From assembly GCA_016721765.1 (NCBI GenBank), contig JADKHO010000001.1, positions 62,001 through 126,000 on the forward strand: a stretch of DNA of 64,000 bases. Reading direction: 5' to 3'. Under the pieces are notes generated by a model. That model worked only from the letters and a program-made list of their open reading frames with translations, searched no databases and was not told where the DNA came from. How positions within the stretch are numbered: position 1 is the stretch's first letter; each line of letters begins with the position of its first letter. The translations under genes were made by a program, and so were the position numbers. This DNA is from Bacteroidota bacterium (GTDB lineage: Bacteria > Bacteroidota > Bacteroidia > UBA4408). Below are positions 37,049 to 46,139 of the stretch, piece after piece.

Positions 37049-37561
37049 ATGCAAAAATTCATTCTTATTTTACTGGGACTTGGTTTAAATTTTATTTCAG
37101 CAGAAGCGCAAAATAAACAGCACATAGCTTCTGCAGATGTAAAGAAATTGGATGGAAGCTCTTTTAACACTTCTCAATTAAGCAATGACGGAAAACCTAT
37201 GTTGGTGGATTTTTGGGCTACTTGGTGCGGCCCGTGCAAAGCAGAGTTGAATGCGATAGCCGAAGAATATGCTGAATGGCAAAAAGAAACCGGAGTTAAG
37301 CTGGTAGCGGTATCCATTGATGATGCACGTAATATGGAAAAAGTTGGACCTTATGTAAATGGAAAAAACTGGGAATATGAAGTTTTGCTCGATCCTAATG
37401 GCGATTTTAAGAGAGCTATGAATGTTAACAATGTTCCCCATATTTTTTTAGTGAATGGCAAGGGAGAAATTGTTTGGCAGCAAAATTCTTCGGCTCCGGG
37501 CGATGAAGATAAAATTTTTGAATTGGTAAAAAAGGTAGCAAAAGGGGAAGAAATAAAATAA
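37049..37561 (+). CDS. TlpA/ResA-family exported thiol-disulfide protein
   Basis: 170 aa. A signal peptide of about 20 residues (ending AEAQ) and a thioredoxin domain with WATWCGPCKAEL (C60, C63) and the cis-proline loop VNNVPHIFLVNG. TlpA-type proteins reduce or exchange disulfides in the periplasm, for example in cytochrome c maturation or outer-membrane protein folding. It is 17 bp upstream of the DUF6029 gene, so the two are probably co-transcribed along with the Omp28 lipoprotein gene. Confidence 0.9.
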   Translation: MQKFILILLGLGLNFISAEAQNKQHIASADVKKLDGSSFNTSQLSNDGKPMLVDFWATWCGPCKAELNAIAEEYAEWQKETGVKLVAVSIDDARNMEKVGPYVNGKNWEYEVLLDPNGDFKRAMNVNNVPHIFLVNGKGEIVWQQNSSAPGDEDKIFELVKKVAKGEEIK

Positions 37562-37578
37562 TCTCACACTATTTTAAC

Positions 37579-39234
37579 GTGAATAAAATCCAATTAAAAG
37601 CAGCCCTACTTTATGTGAGCTGCTTTTTTTATTTAAGCAGTATTGGCCAACCCAATTTAGGCGAAATACATGGGAATTTTCAAACGGACGTACAATACTA
37701 CAATAAGGATACACTGATTGGTGCACCAATAGTTCCGGAAAAAGTACTGATGAACGGTTTTGCAAATTTGAATTTCACTCGTGAAAATTTTTCATGCGGG
37801 GTACGCTACGAAAGTTATTTGAATGCTTTGCAGGGTTTTGATACGCGATACAAAGGGAATGGCTTTGGATTTCGTTATGCAACTTACACAAAGGATAATT
37901 TAACGGTTACAGCCGGAAATTTTTATGACCAGTTTGGAAGCGGATTAATTTTTAGAAGCTATGAAGAACGTACACTTGGAGTGGACAATGCGATGGACGG
38001 TTTACGTTTAAAATATAGACCCATTTCAGGACTTTATCTAAAGGGTTTTATTGCCAAGCAACGCTTCTTCTTTGGGCAAGGGGAAGGAATTGTGCGTGGA
38101 GCAGATGCTGAAATTAATGTGAATGAATTATCAGAGCAACTTGCCAATGCCAAACTTAAAGTGCAAGTTGGTGGTAGTTTTGTGAGCAAGTATCAGCAAG
38201 ATAAAGACATTGTATACAAATTACCTGAGAACGTGGCTTCTGGCGGTGGGCGTCTAAAAGTTGCTTACGGAAAATTCAGTTTTAGCGGGGAATATGTGCA
38301 AAAAATAAATGACCCTTCCACGATGAATAATTTCATTTACAAAGAAGGAAGTGCCGTCTTACTTGGGCTTGCTTATTCGCAAAAAGGATTAGGTATTAAT
38401 TTAGGAGCCAAGCGCATTGACAACATGAGTTTTCGTAGTGACCGCGGGGCGATTGGGAACAATTTAATGATTAATTATTTACCTGCACTCACCAAACAGC
38501 AAAGCTATAATTTAGCTGCGAGTATTTATCCGTATGCATCGCAACCAAATGGTGAAATGGCCTATCAAGCAGAAGTAATTTACACCCTAAAAAAAGACAG
38601 TTGGTTAGGTGGGAAATATGGAACTACAGTAAATGTAAATTATTCGGAAGTGCATGACATTGACAAACAAATACCAAACGATTCTACTTCCTTGCTTGAG
38701 CCGCATACTATGGGTTATAAAAGTGAATTCTTAAAAGTAGGTGAAACCGTTTTCTTTAAAGATTTTAATGTGGAGATAACCCGTAAACTCTCGAAGAAAT
38801 GGAAGACCGTTTTCTTTTATGCCAATCAAGTATACAACATAGAAGTGGTGCAGGGTCATCCCGGTGAACCCACTATTTACAGCAATTTGGCAGCCGCTGA
38901 TATCACTTATAAAATAAATTCAACAAATGCCATTCGCATAGAAGTGGAAGGATTATTTACCAAACAAGATATTGGAAGTTGGGCAGCAGCGTTGTTAGAA
39001 TATACCGTGGCGCCACATTGGTCGGTTGCGGTATTAGATCAGTACAATTATGGAAATCCTGAATCAGAAAAGCAGATTCATTATTATACCGGAAATATTA
39101 CTTATACCCAAAATGCCAATCGTTTTTCAATTGCTTATGGACGCCAGCGTGCGGGCCTTTTATGTGTGGGCGGAGTGTGTAGGATAGTGCCGGCATCCAA
39201 TGGATTAACCCTGAGTGTAAGCAGTAGTTTTTAA
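37579..39234 (+). CDS. DUF6029 family outer-membrane beta-barrel protein
   Basis: 551 aa, starting at a GTG (no ATG is available before the signal peptide). A signal peptide ends near SSIGQP. The mature protein is a series of alternating beta strands (NFSCGVRYESYLNAL, GFGFRYATYTKDNLTVTAGNFYDQFGSGLIFRSYEER), typical of a large outer-membrane barrel. It matches DUF6029, known only from Bacteroidota and without a defined function. It sits between the tlpA-like gene (17 bp) and the Omp28-related lipoprotein gene (19 bp), which suggests a shared task in the outer membrane. Confidence 0.78.
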   Translation: MNKIQLKAALLYVSCFFYLSSIGQPNLGEIHGNFQTDVQYYNKDTLIGAPIVPEKVLMNGFANLNFTRENFSCGVRYESYLNALQGFDTRYKGNGFGFRYATYTKDNLTVTAGNFYDQFGSGLIFRSYEERTLGVDNAMDGLRLKYRPISGLYLKGFIAKQRFFFGQGEGIVRGADAEINVNELSEQLANAKLKVQVGGSFVSKYQQDKDIVYKLPENVASGGGRLKVAYGKFSFSGEYVQKINDPSTMNNFIYKEGSAVLLGLAYSQKGLGINLGAKRIDNMSFRSDRGAIGNNLMINYLPALTKQQSYNLAASIYPYASQPNGEMAYQAEVIYTLKKDSWLGGKYGTTVNVNYSEVHDIDKQIPNDSTSLLEPHTMGYKSEFLKVGETVFFKDFNVEITRKLSKKWKTVFFYANQVYNIEVVQGHPGEPTIYSNLAAADITYKINSTNAIRIEVEGLFTKQDIGSWAAALLEYTVAPHWSVAVLDQYNYGNPESEKQIHYYTGNITYTQNANRFSIAYGRQRAGLLCVGGVCRIVPASNGLTLSVSSSF

Positions 39235-39253
39235 TTTCGACCTTAGTTTTATC

Positions 39254-40087
39254 ATGAAAAAAATAATTCCATTTCTCGCACTAATTTTTGCACTTTTTCT
39301 TATGAGTTGCGATAAGGTTGAAGGGCCTTATACAGAAGTATCCACAGGAAGCACAGGAACTCGAAAAATTCTAATTGAAGATTTTACCGGACACCTTTGT
39401 CCCAATTGCCCGCGTGCTGCCGAAGCAATAAAATCCTTGCAATTGGTGCGTCCCGGAAGGGTTATTGCGATTGGAGAACATGTAACTTCTATTTTTGCTT
39501 CCCCGGGTTCAGGGATTTATAACATTGATTTTAGAACTCCGATTGGCAACTCTAACGACAGTTTGTTTCATGTAAGTGATTTGGGATTGCCGAGCGGAAT
39601 GGTAAACAGAATTAGTAGAAATGGAGCACGAAGAATTGAATACTCTAAATGGAGTGAATATGCCGACTCGTTATTAAACCTGCCTGCTGAAGCGACTATC
39701 ACTATTGAAAATACCTATACTTCTACAAATCGAATTGTTATCACCACGGTAAAATGTGAATTTTTAAAAGACTTCAACAGCACTTATAAATTGGCAGTTT
39801 ATTTAATTGAAGACAGTATTTTACATGCTCAAAAAGACAATCAATTGCCCTCTCCTGCTAACGATTCGGATTATGTGCATCAGCATGTTTTGCGCGGTGC
39901 ATTTAACGGTGCCTTTGGTGAAATATTAACTTCAGCAGTAGTTAGCCCCGGTACCAACTTTACCAAAACTTATGCACGTGCCTTAGGGGCAAGTTGGAAA
40001 GAAAAACATTGTGCTGTGGTTGCTTTTATTTATGATGATAGCACCAAAGAAATCTTACAAGCAGAGGAAAAAGAAGTGATATATTAA
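39254..40087 (+). CDS. Omp28-related outer-membrane lipoprotein with CxxC
   Basis: 277 aa. A lipoprotein signal ends FLMSC (Cys19). The thioredoxin-like Omp28 domain opens KILIEDFTGHLCPNCPRAAEAI with the CPNC pair at 49-52. Omp28 was first described as a Porphyromonas surface antigen, and the fold and CxxC imply disulfide chemistry. It is the last gene of the TlpA-DUF6029-Omp28 run. Confidence 0.85.
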   Translation: MKKIIPFLALIFALFLMSCDKVEGPYTEVSTGSTGTRKILIEDFTGHLCPNCPRAAEAIKSLQLVRPGRVIAIGEHVTSIFASPGSGIYNIDFRTPIGNSNDSLFHVSDLGLPSGMVNRISRNGARRIEYSKWSEYADSLLNLPAEATITIENTYTSTNRIVITTVKCEFLKDFNSTYKLAVYLIEDSILHAQKDNQLPSPANDSDYVHQHVLRGAFNGAFGEILTSAVVSPGTNFTKTYARALGASWKEKHCAVVAFIYDDSTKEILQAEEKEVIY

Positions 40088-40189
40088 ATCTCACGTTCCT
40101 TATGAATAATTGCATTTAATTTCACTACTTTATTGTGTTTTAACAGCACAAATAGTTGAGCTATTTCAAAATAGAAACCTCACCTTAAA

Positions 40190-40930
40190 TTAATCTGACT
40201 TTCTAAAATCAAGATTGTAGTTGAGAACGAGTTGAAGGTAATTTTTTGAGATGGCGCCTACCGTTTGCACCAAATAACCGCATTGTACATTGGCATTCTT
40301 ATTAAATTGAAATCCTGCTGAAGCAAATAAGCGGTTACGATCGAAAGGATTTTTGTTCAAGTTCAAAAAAACCTCATCGTAAAAACTCAAGAAGAATACA
40401 TTTTTTGCTATCACTTTATTTGTAAGCGGAACGGTGGTTCGAAATAAATATCGGATTCTGTTTTTGTAGCTTACTTCTTCATTCGCCTTAATCCAACGTT
40501 GTTCGACACGGTATCTGTGCTCAAAAAGCAACCTACCTTGATTCGATTTTAAAGTTATTTGTTCCCAACTTCGGTTTTCACTAAGAATTCTTTCATTGTT
40601 GAAATGCGATTCGTTTTTAAAAGTTCCAATATGGGCAAGCCCTGCGGTGATAATGAGGTTTGCATCGAAATGATAATTAAGTCCAACTCGAAAAAGCGAT
40701 TGCTCAGTGTTGGGTAATAAGTCAAAGCTCCGATACTGGAGCTCGTTATGTAGACTCCAATTTTTATGCAGACGTGTTTGATTCACAAAAATCGTCCAAT
40801 TACCAGGCTCCCCTGCAGTGGAGGAATGCGAAATAAAGAACAGGAGTAATAGTGGGGCACAGAATATTCCCAAAAAATTGTTTTTCAAAACTTGAAATTT
40901 TACGCTAATGATCCATATTGAATTTGTCAA
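40190..40930 (-). CDS. DUF2490 outer-membrane beta-barrel protein
   Basis: 246 aa from a TTG at 40930, or about 232 aa from a TTG at 40888, which would give a cleaner signal peptide (MKNNFLGIFCAPLLLLFF). The mature part has the DUF2490 pattern: WTIFVNQTRLHKNWSLHNELQYRSFD, then strands ending LVLNYNLDFR, predicted as an outer-membrane barrel. It begins 5 bp after the dabB stop, so it belongs to the carbonate-uptake operon. A porin for bicarbonate or another anion is an attractive guess but unproven. Confidence 0.75.
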   Translation of the reverse strand: MTNSIWIISVKFQVLKNNFLGIFCAPLLLLFFISHSSTAGEPGNWTIFVNQTRLHKNWSLHNELQYRSFDLLPNTEQSLFRVGLNYHFDANLIITAGLAHIGTFKNESHFNNERILSENRSWEQITLKSNQGRLLFEHRYRVEQRWIKANEEVSYKNRIRYLFRTTVPLTNKVIAKNVFFLSFYDEVFLNLNKNPFDRNRLFASAGFQFNKNANVQCGYLVQTVGAISKNYLQLVLNYNLDFRKSD

Positions 40931-40935
40931 AGTAC

Positions 40936-42807
40936 TTATGAAGAGCGAAATGCAATGGGATGATATGCCTTTTGATGCTGCCCCAAAAAGATGCGTGCAT
41001 AAATTCGTAAGGCAGCAATTTCCATCACTAAAAAGCTAAGCGAGGTAAAAATAATTATGATCTCTTCGTGCTTGTGAATGTGACTAAACAGAATATCAAT
41101 GCCAATAAACGTAGGAGTAAAGGGCAAGCCAATAAAACCCAAACAGGCCAATAAAAATACAAAAGCCACTTTGGGATGTTCATACACATGTCCATGAAAT
41201 TTATTTAACCTAATATCTCCTTCCTGCCTTTGAATTCTTTGAAGGCATAAAAATCCAACTAAAGCCGAGATAATGGAACCGCTCAGGTAGATGAAAATAT
41301 GATTTTGACCAAAATTTTCATTCAGCATGCTAATAGCTATGGTAATAAATAATTGTCCGGAAACAGCGAAAACCCAAGCACGAATGGCATTCCCCGATTC
41401 AACGAATGCTCTAATAATAATAATCAAACCTAAAAATGAATAAAAATGGGGCAAATAGGAGAATATGTTTTCGGGTAAACTATTTTGAAAAGCTGCACAA
41501 TATAAACCAATAAGAAAAAACAATAAAATCAATACACTAAAAACTTTGCTATTGAGTTTGACCAATGATTTTCCTGCAATTTTAAAGGGATTCCACATAA
41601 ATCGCTGCATATTGAAATCTAAGTTCCACTCCTTTATTGAGAGTAAATAAATTGAATTTCTTATTCGTGATAAGCTAGTTTTAGAGGAATTTGTTGCACT
41701 TGGTACAAAGCTAAATAACATGTCGTGTATGCGATAGCTCATCACCGAAGGTGAAACGAGTAGCTGATAGGTTTTAAAGCACGCATTGCCAACAAAATGT
41801 AACAATGCAAGTGTGTGCAGACCCAATGCAATTTCACAAAAAATTAATCCGATTTGGGCAATTGATGCATAGGCAATTTGTGTTTTTACCGTAGCTTGAA
41901 CTTTAGCTATTGCGCTTGCGACCAAGCTTGTTGATAGTCCAATGGTTACAATAACAACCTTTATTGCAAATAAACTTTCCCAGTATGGATAGGTGCGAAG
42001 TAATAAAAAAACACCTAAGTGCACGGAGAGCGCACCATAAAAAATAGCGCTTGAAGTAGTAGGTCCTTCCATGGCACGAGGCAGCCAGGAGGAAAAAGGC
42101 AACTGAGCAGATTTTGCCGTTGCTGCCAATACAATCATACCGGCAATAAACACAGCATACCAATTGTGTTCGGCAAGGTGTTGAAGTACCAAATTGGTAT
42201 CATTTAGTTGATTAAATGTAATGTTTTGATGCCATAAGTGATGGCTCATCCACATGGCTAAAATGAGGCAAATATCGCCGAATCGATACACAGAAATAAC
42301 CTTCAAACTATTTCTCACCGGCAAGTATCGGTCGCGGTAAAAAGCGATTAACAGAAAGGAGCACATGCCCAAAATTTCCCACCCAATAAACAGCGTTTCA
42401 AAATTGCCGGCAAATACAACAAAGTTATAACTCATAAAAAACAGCAGTAAAATGCTGAAGAAGCGCTTAAACCCTTCATCTCGATGCAAATAGTAACGAC
42501 TAAACAGGCTTACAATAAAAGTAAGGATTGCCCCCATCACGGAAAAAACGGCAGAAGTTTTATCAAAATAAAAATCGATAAAAATCTCAATGTTCTCGGT
42601 TTGAAAGAGCACTATATGCTTAATATCAAGTGTTGGGCGTGCTTGCTGCAACCAATAAAAAATAAAACCAATATTTCCTAACATACAAATCCCTGTAATA
42701 AGAAGGGCTGTAAACGAAATCCAACTCTCTCTCTTTCGAGGTAGCAGCGTACTGATAAGAAATCCGATGAAAGGAATCCAAATAAAAAGTTGTAAGAGTT
42801 GAGACAT
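40936..42807 (-). CDS. dabB: DabB, proton-conducting NuoL-like subunit of the DAB inorganic-carbon transporter
   Basis: 623 aa, about 14 to 16 membrane helices. It carries the proton-channel signature FSSWLPRAMEGPTTSSAIFYGALSVHLGVFLLL, a variant of the NuoL/MrpA motif, and SYNFVVFAGNFETLFIGWEILGMCSFLLI. It follows dabA with a 1-bp gap. In characterised DAB systems this subunit couples proton flow to CO2 hydration by DabA. No other Nuo or Mrp gene is adjacent, which argues against a respiratory role. Confidence is high because of the DabA neighbour. Confidence 0.9.
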   Translation of the reverse strand: MSQLLQLFIWIPFIGFLISTLLPRKRESWISFTALLITGICMLGNIGFIFYWLQQARPTLDIKHIVLFQTENIEIFIDFYFDKTSAVFSVMGAILTFIVSLFSRYYLHRDEGFKRFFSILLLFFMSYNFVVFAGNFETLFIGWEILGMCSFLLIAFYRDRYLPVRNSLKVISVYRFGDICLILAMWMSHHLWHQNITFNQLNDTNLVLQHLAEHNWYAVFIAGMIVLAATAKSAQLPFSSWLPRAMEGPTTSSAIFYGALSVHLGVFLLLRTYPYWESLFAIKVVIVTIGLSTSLVASAIAKVQATVKTQIAYASIAQIGLIFCEIALGLHTLALLHFVGNACFKTYQLLVSPSVMSYRIHDMLFSFVPSATNSSKTSLSRIRNSIYLLSIKEWNLDFNMQRFMWNPFKIAGKSLVKLNSKVFSVLILLFFLIGLYCAAFQNSLPENIFSYLPHFYSFLGLIIIIRAFVESGNAIRAWVFAVSGQLFITIAISMLNENFGQNHIFIYLSGSIISALVGFLCLQRIQRQEGDIRLNKFHGHVYEHPKVAFVFLLACLGFIGLPFTPTFIGIDILFSHIHKHEEIIIIFTSLSFLVMEIAALRIYARIFLGQHQKAYHPIAFRSS

Positions 42808-42808
42808 G

Positions 42809-45415
42809 CTATTTTTCGTTTAGAAGAAATACCGGTAAATTTTCGAGTGTTGCATCAGCAATATAATTTGTTTCCATTTCCTTTGCTGAATCAATGAGGG
42901 TATTGAAATTATTCACGGTTGGTGTGTTTTGGGCTAAGGGTGAATAGCTTGTGAAAGCCCCTTCCTTGAAATAGTAAAATTGACGCGTTTCTGGATGTAT
43001 TGCTACCAAGTGTACCCATTCATTAATAAACCATTCGTACATTTCGGGTACGGATTGAATGGTAGAAAGCACAACTTCCGGAAAATGTTCCACCACAATC
43101 ATTAAACGAACGGGGTCGTGCACTTCTATCATTTGAAGTGGAAGTCCTGGTCTTAAATCTCCATCGCAACTGTTGGCCACACCAATTAATCCAATCACAT
43201 TGTGGGGCAATTTTGTTCCAGCACCAAGCTTGTAGTTATCGACTCTCGAAAAATAATATTCTAAATTAATTCCACCACACACCGGTCCTAGCGGTTTCAT
43301 CACACCGCACAGTATTTTTCCATCCAAATCAGAACGATAATCATAGGAGTTTAGAAAAGCCCTGCGGTCTAAAAACAAGCCCTTTGTAAGCGCCCTGCCT
43401 CCAACAATACACAAAGTGTTAGTGCCGTGTCCCAATTCAGGTCTGGGTTCAAACATAGATACAGAGCGGTCTTTAATAGCCTTTCGAACTGATTTGAGAT
43501 CTTTTTTGGTAGCTATAGAAGCAAACCTTCGTGATCTTTCCTTTGCATTAAGGTCAAGTGCTTTTTCGAAAATGGTGGTATTGTTGATGTGAAGCACTGC
43601 ATTTTTTTCGGTGAGTGATTTTTCTGAATAAAATTGAATTTCGTCGGCAGCAGTATCATGCAGTGCTCCCACAAACTGAGTTTTATCAGGAATAAATATT
43701 CCTTTGTTTTGAAGTATTTCGCGTACCTTAGGGTGGTTGGCCATAAAAGCAAACACTTTCGCATTAACCGATCCGGGTCTACCACTGCAGGCACCACAAT
43801 CGTGTGCTCCGTGGTGTGGATTATTTGCACTGCTTGAGCCATGTGCAACGACATAAATGATTGGTGAAAAATTTTTAATTAGTCCAATACTTCGAAGAAA
43901 GCCTTCTACTCGCAACGCCATTTCATCGATTGTAAATCCTATTTGGAGTCCATTCTCGGTATCGGAGCTATGCTTGTTTTCGATACTGAGTTCTGAATGT
44001 TTGTCCATGTGAGCAAATGCGTTGGATATAGCCGGGCTCATTTTGGGTCGGAAGAGTGTTAGCACCAATTTAATGGCCGACAAGAAACCAAATGCAAATG
44101 CGCTTACGAAACCGGGAAATAGAGCAAGCGATTTAGGTGTATAAATGAATTCATGTTTACGTTCGGTTTTTGCATCAAACTCTTTTATCAAGTATTTTGG
44201 TGTAACCGGCGCGGGACATAATTTTTCGTAAAACTTTCCACCTTGTGGTTGAAAATAAAATTCTACGCCAAAAAATCCGGGAGAACCAAGTGTTTCACAA
44301 TTAACATCCACTTTCTCGAGATGACGGCGAATCGAGCATTCTCTTTCATCGATGCAAAAAATGGCTTGAAAACTTTTCTTTTCAAGTTCATTTTGCTCTC
44401 TAGAAAGATTTGACATGCCAGCTAAAACTTCATCATAATACGACCATTCAAAAGCATTTTGCCAAATAGAAAGTACTTCATTTAATTCAGATTGAAGAGC
44501 CGGAGCGAGCACATTTTTGGGTTCAACATAAATTGTATCCAAGAGTGCAGTCCATTTATTTCCGAGCTGCGCTTCCAGGGCATCTATTTCGAGTAATGAT
44601 TCAAAAAAGATAAGGTCGTGTAGCGAAATAATGCGGGAATCCAATAAAGTGTGTGGCTGAGTTTCAATAGTTGCCACCATTCCCGACCAACCCCTGTGAC
44701 CAAATTGCTGATCAAAAACATACTGTTCAAAATGAGATGCTCTACCCACCAACAACTGCAACAAATCCGATAGTTGTAAATTTTCTTGAAAGAAAAGTTG
44801 CCGCGCTTTATTGGTTTTAAAAATACTGCCAAATGAGTTTCGCTCAAGTTGTCGCAATGCTTCTAAAAAGCCCTTTTCGGTAGCAGGAAACTTCCAGGTT
44901 GATATACCTTGATCTAAATAACTGCTGAGGATTCGGAAAAGAAGTGGTTGTACTAATGAATCCAAATCGACTTTGTATATCGTCTTCCAGTACATTCGCA
45001 ACTGGCCAATTGCCGGGGTAATATGCTCCTCGTAAGATGCATGGAGCAATTTGTTTTTCCAATCCTGTAGTGATTCTGCGCCTTTCCAATTCGTAATTTG
45101 TTGTTCGAGCACCGACTCTTTAATTCGGCCAACTTGAAAGAGCTTTCTATAATCCTTAAGCTCAAGTGTTACCTGATATCCAAAGCTATTGGCTGCATTA
45201 AAAATTGCAGTATAAAATTTTTGCTTTTGAAATGCATGCAAGGAATTATGGTGAATAAAATCCTTTAAGGGAGTTTGGGTAGGCAAGTAATGCTTTAGTT
45301 CCTTAATCAGGTGATCAACCTGAAAAACAGCATTTAGATTACTCTGCTGCTCCGATGCATGCGAAGTTACTGAATCCTTAATGGCAGGTTTAGTTAATAC
45401 TTTCGAGTTGGTCAT
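42809..45415 (-). CDS. dabA: DabA (DUF2309), zinc-dependent inorganic-carbon transporter subunit
   Basis: 868 aa, DUF2309. The carbonic-anhydrase-like zinc site is intact: C354 and D356 in FCIDERE, H525 and C540 in VAHGSSSANNPHHGAHDCGAC. The 15-residue spacing of the last two matches the published H524/C539 of Halothiobacillus DabA. The protein sits on the membrane with DabB and converts CO2 to bicarbonate vectorially, driven by the ion gradient. It lies between a beta carbonic anhydrase gene (29 bp) and dabB (1 bp), in one operon with a SulP transporter gene. Confidence 0.95.
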   Translation of the reverse strand: MTNSKVLTKPAIKDSVTSHASEQQSNLNAVFQVDHLIKELKHYLPTQTPLKDFIHHNSLHAFQKQKFYTAIFNAANSFGYQVTLELKDYRKLFQVGRIKESVLEQQITNWKGAESLQDWKNKLLHASYEEHITPAIGQLRMYWKTIYKVDLDSLVQPLLFRILSSYLDQGISTWKFPATEKGFLEALRQLERNSFGSIFKTNKARQLFFQENLQLSDLLQLLVGRASHFEQYVFDQQFGHRGWSGMVATIETQPHTLLDSRIISLHDLIFFESLLEIDALEAQLGNKWTALLDTIYVEPKNVLAPALQSELNEVLSIWQNAFEWSYYDEVLAGMSNLSREQNELEKKSFQAIFCIDERECSIRRHLEKVDVNCETLGSPGFFGVEFYFQPQGGKFYEKLCPAPVTPKYLIKEFDAKTERKHEFIYTPKSLALFPGFVSAFAFGFLSAIKLVLTLFRPKMSPAISNAFAHMDKHSELSIENKHSSDTENGLQIGFTIDEMALRVEGFLRSIGLIKNFSPIIYVVAHGSSSANNPHHGAHDCGACSGRPGSVNAKVFAFMANHPKVREILQNKGIFIPDKTQFVGALHDTAADEIQFYSEKSLTEKNAVLHINNTTIFEKALDLNAKERSRRFASIATKKDLKSVRKAIKDRSVSMFEPRPELGHGTNTLCIVGGRALTKGLFLDRRAFLNSYDYRSDLDGKILCGVMKPLGPVCGGINLEYYFSRVDNYKLGAGTKLPHNVIGLIGVANSCDGDLRPGLPLQMIEVHDPVRLMIVVEHFPEVVLSTIQSVPEMYEWFINEWVHLVAIHPETRQFYYFKEGAFTSYSPLAQNTPTVNNFNTLIDSAKEMETNYIADATLENLPVFLLNEK

Positions 45416-45444
45416 TTATACCAATTTATTAGGTAATATTTTTA

Positions 45445-46137
45445 CTAATAGCTCATTTGCGCTCTTACATCCGCTTTATTGGAAATCATACTTTCTTCAT
45501 AAAATTCTACTACACCACTTTCCAAATCATGTTTTGCCCCGATGATAGCCACTTCTCCCTTTTCGATCATTTGCTCAAGAATGTAGCTACGGTCCACAAT
45601 TGTTTTTACTGAGCGCTTCACATTTATGGTAGAAACATTTTCAACAAAATCTTCGTTTGAGGAATTACGCATATCTTTATCTGTAGTAAGTGTTTCCTGG
45701 TACACAGCAGGTTGAATTTTAGCCAGCAATTCGGTTAAATTGCCCATCTCCACATGATCGCAAGCGCCTTTGATAGCGCCGCATTTGCTATGACCCATAA
45801 CAACAATCAATTTGGATCCGGCAACCTTGCAAGCAAATTCGAGGCTTCCAATGATATCGGTATTCACAATATTACCGGCAATGCGAATAGAAAATATGTC
45901 GCCTAGGCCTTGATCGAAAATTAATTCTGCAGAAGTTCTACTATCGATACAACTAAGTATAACCGCGAATGGCCATTGACCTTGCCGGGTGTCATTTGCT
46001 TGTTGAAGTAAATTTCTGTTTACTTTTAAATTACTAATAAAGCGCAGGTTTCCTTCTTTTAAGATTTGTAGCGCATCGTGAGGTGTTATGTTACTTTGAG
46101 TTATTGAGGTGTGTGCTTTCATATCGAATATTTTCAA
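45445..46137 (-). CDS. Beta-class carbonic anhydrase
   Basis: 230 aa. Zinc ligands and catalytic pair are all visible: C63, D65 and R67 in SCIDSR, H116 and C119 in GHSKCGA. There is no signal peptide, so it acts in the cytoplasm, interconverting CO2 and bicarbonate. It starts 2 bp after the sulP stop; an alternative ATG five codons downstream (46122) is possible. Lying between a SulP transporter gene and dabAB, it probably converts imported bicarbonate to CO2 or balances the two for carboxylases. Confidence 0.95.
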   Translation of the reverse strand: MKIFDMKAHTSITQSNITPHDALQILKEGNLRFISNLKVNRNLLQQANDTRQGQWPFAVILSCIDSRTSAELIFDQGLGDIFSIRIAGNIVNTDIIGSLEFACKVAGSKLIVVMGHSKCGAIKGACDHVEMGNLTELLAKIQPAVYQETLTTDKDMRNSSNEDFVENVSTINVKRSVKTIVDRSYILEQMIEKGEVAIIGAKHDLESGVVEFYEESMISNKADVRAQMSY

Positions 46138-46139
46138 AA

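Noticed and set aside
40936..42807. Reading the NuoL-like gene as part of respiratory complex I or an Mrp antiporter
   Set aside because: No other nuo or mrp gene is adjacent and it is 1 bp from dabA.
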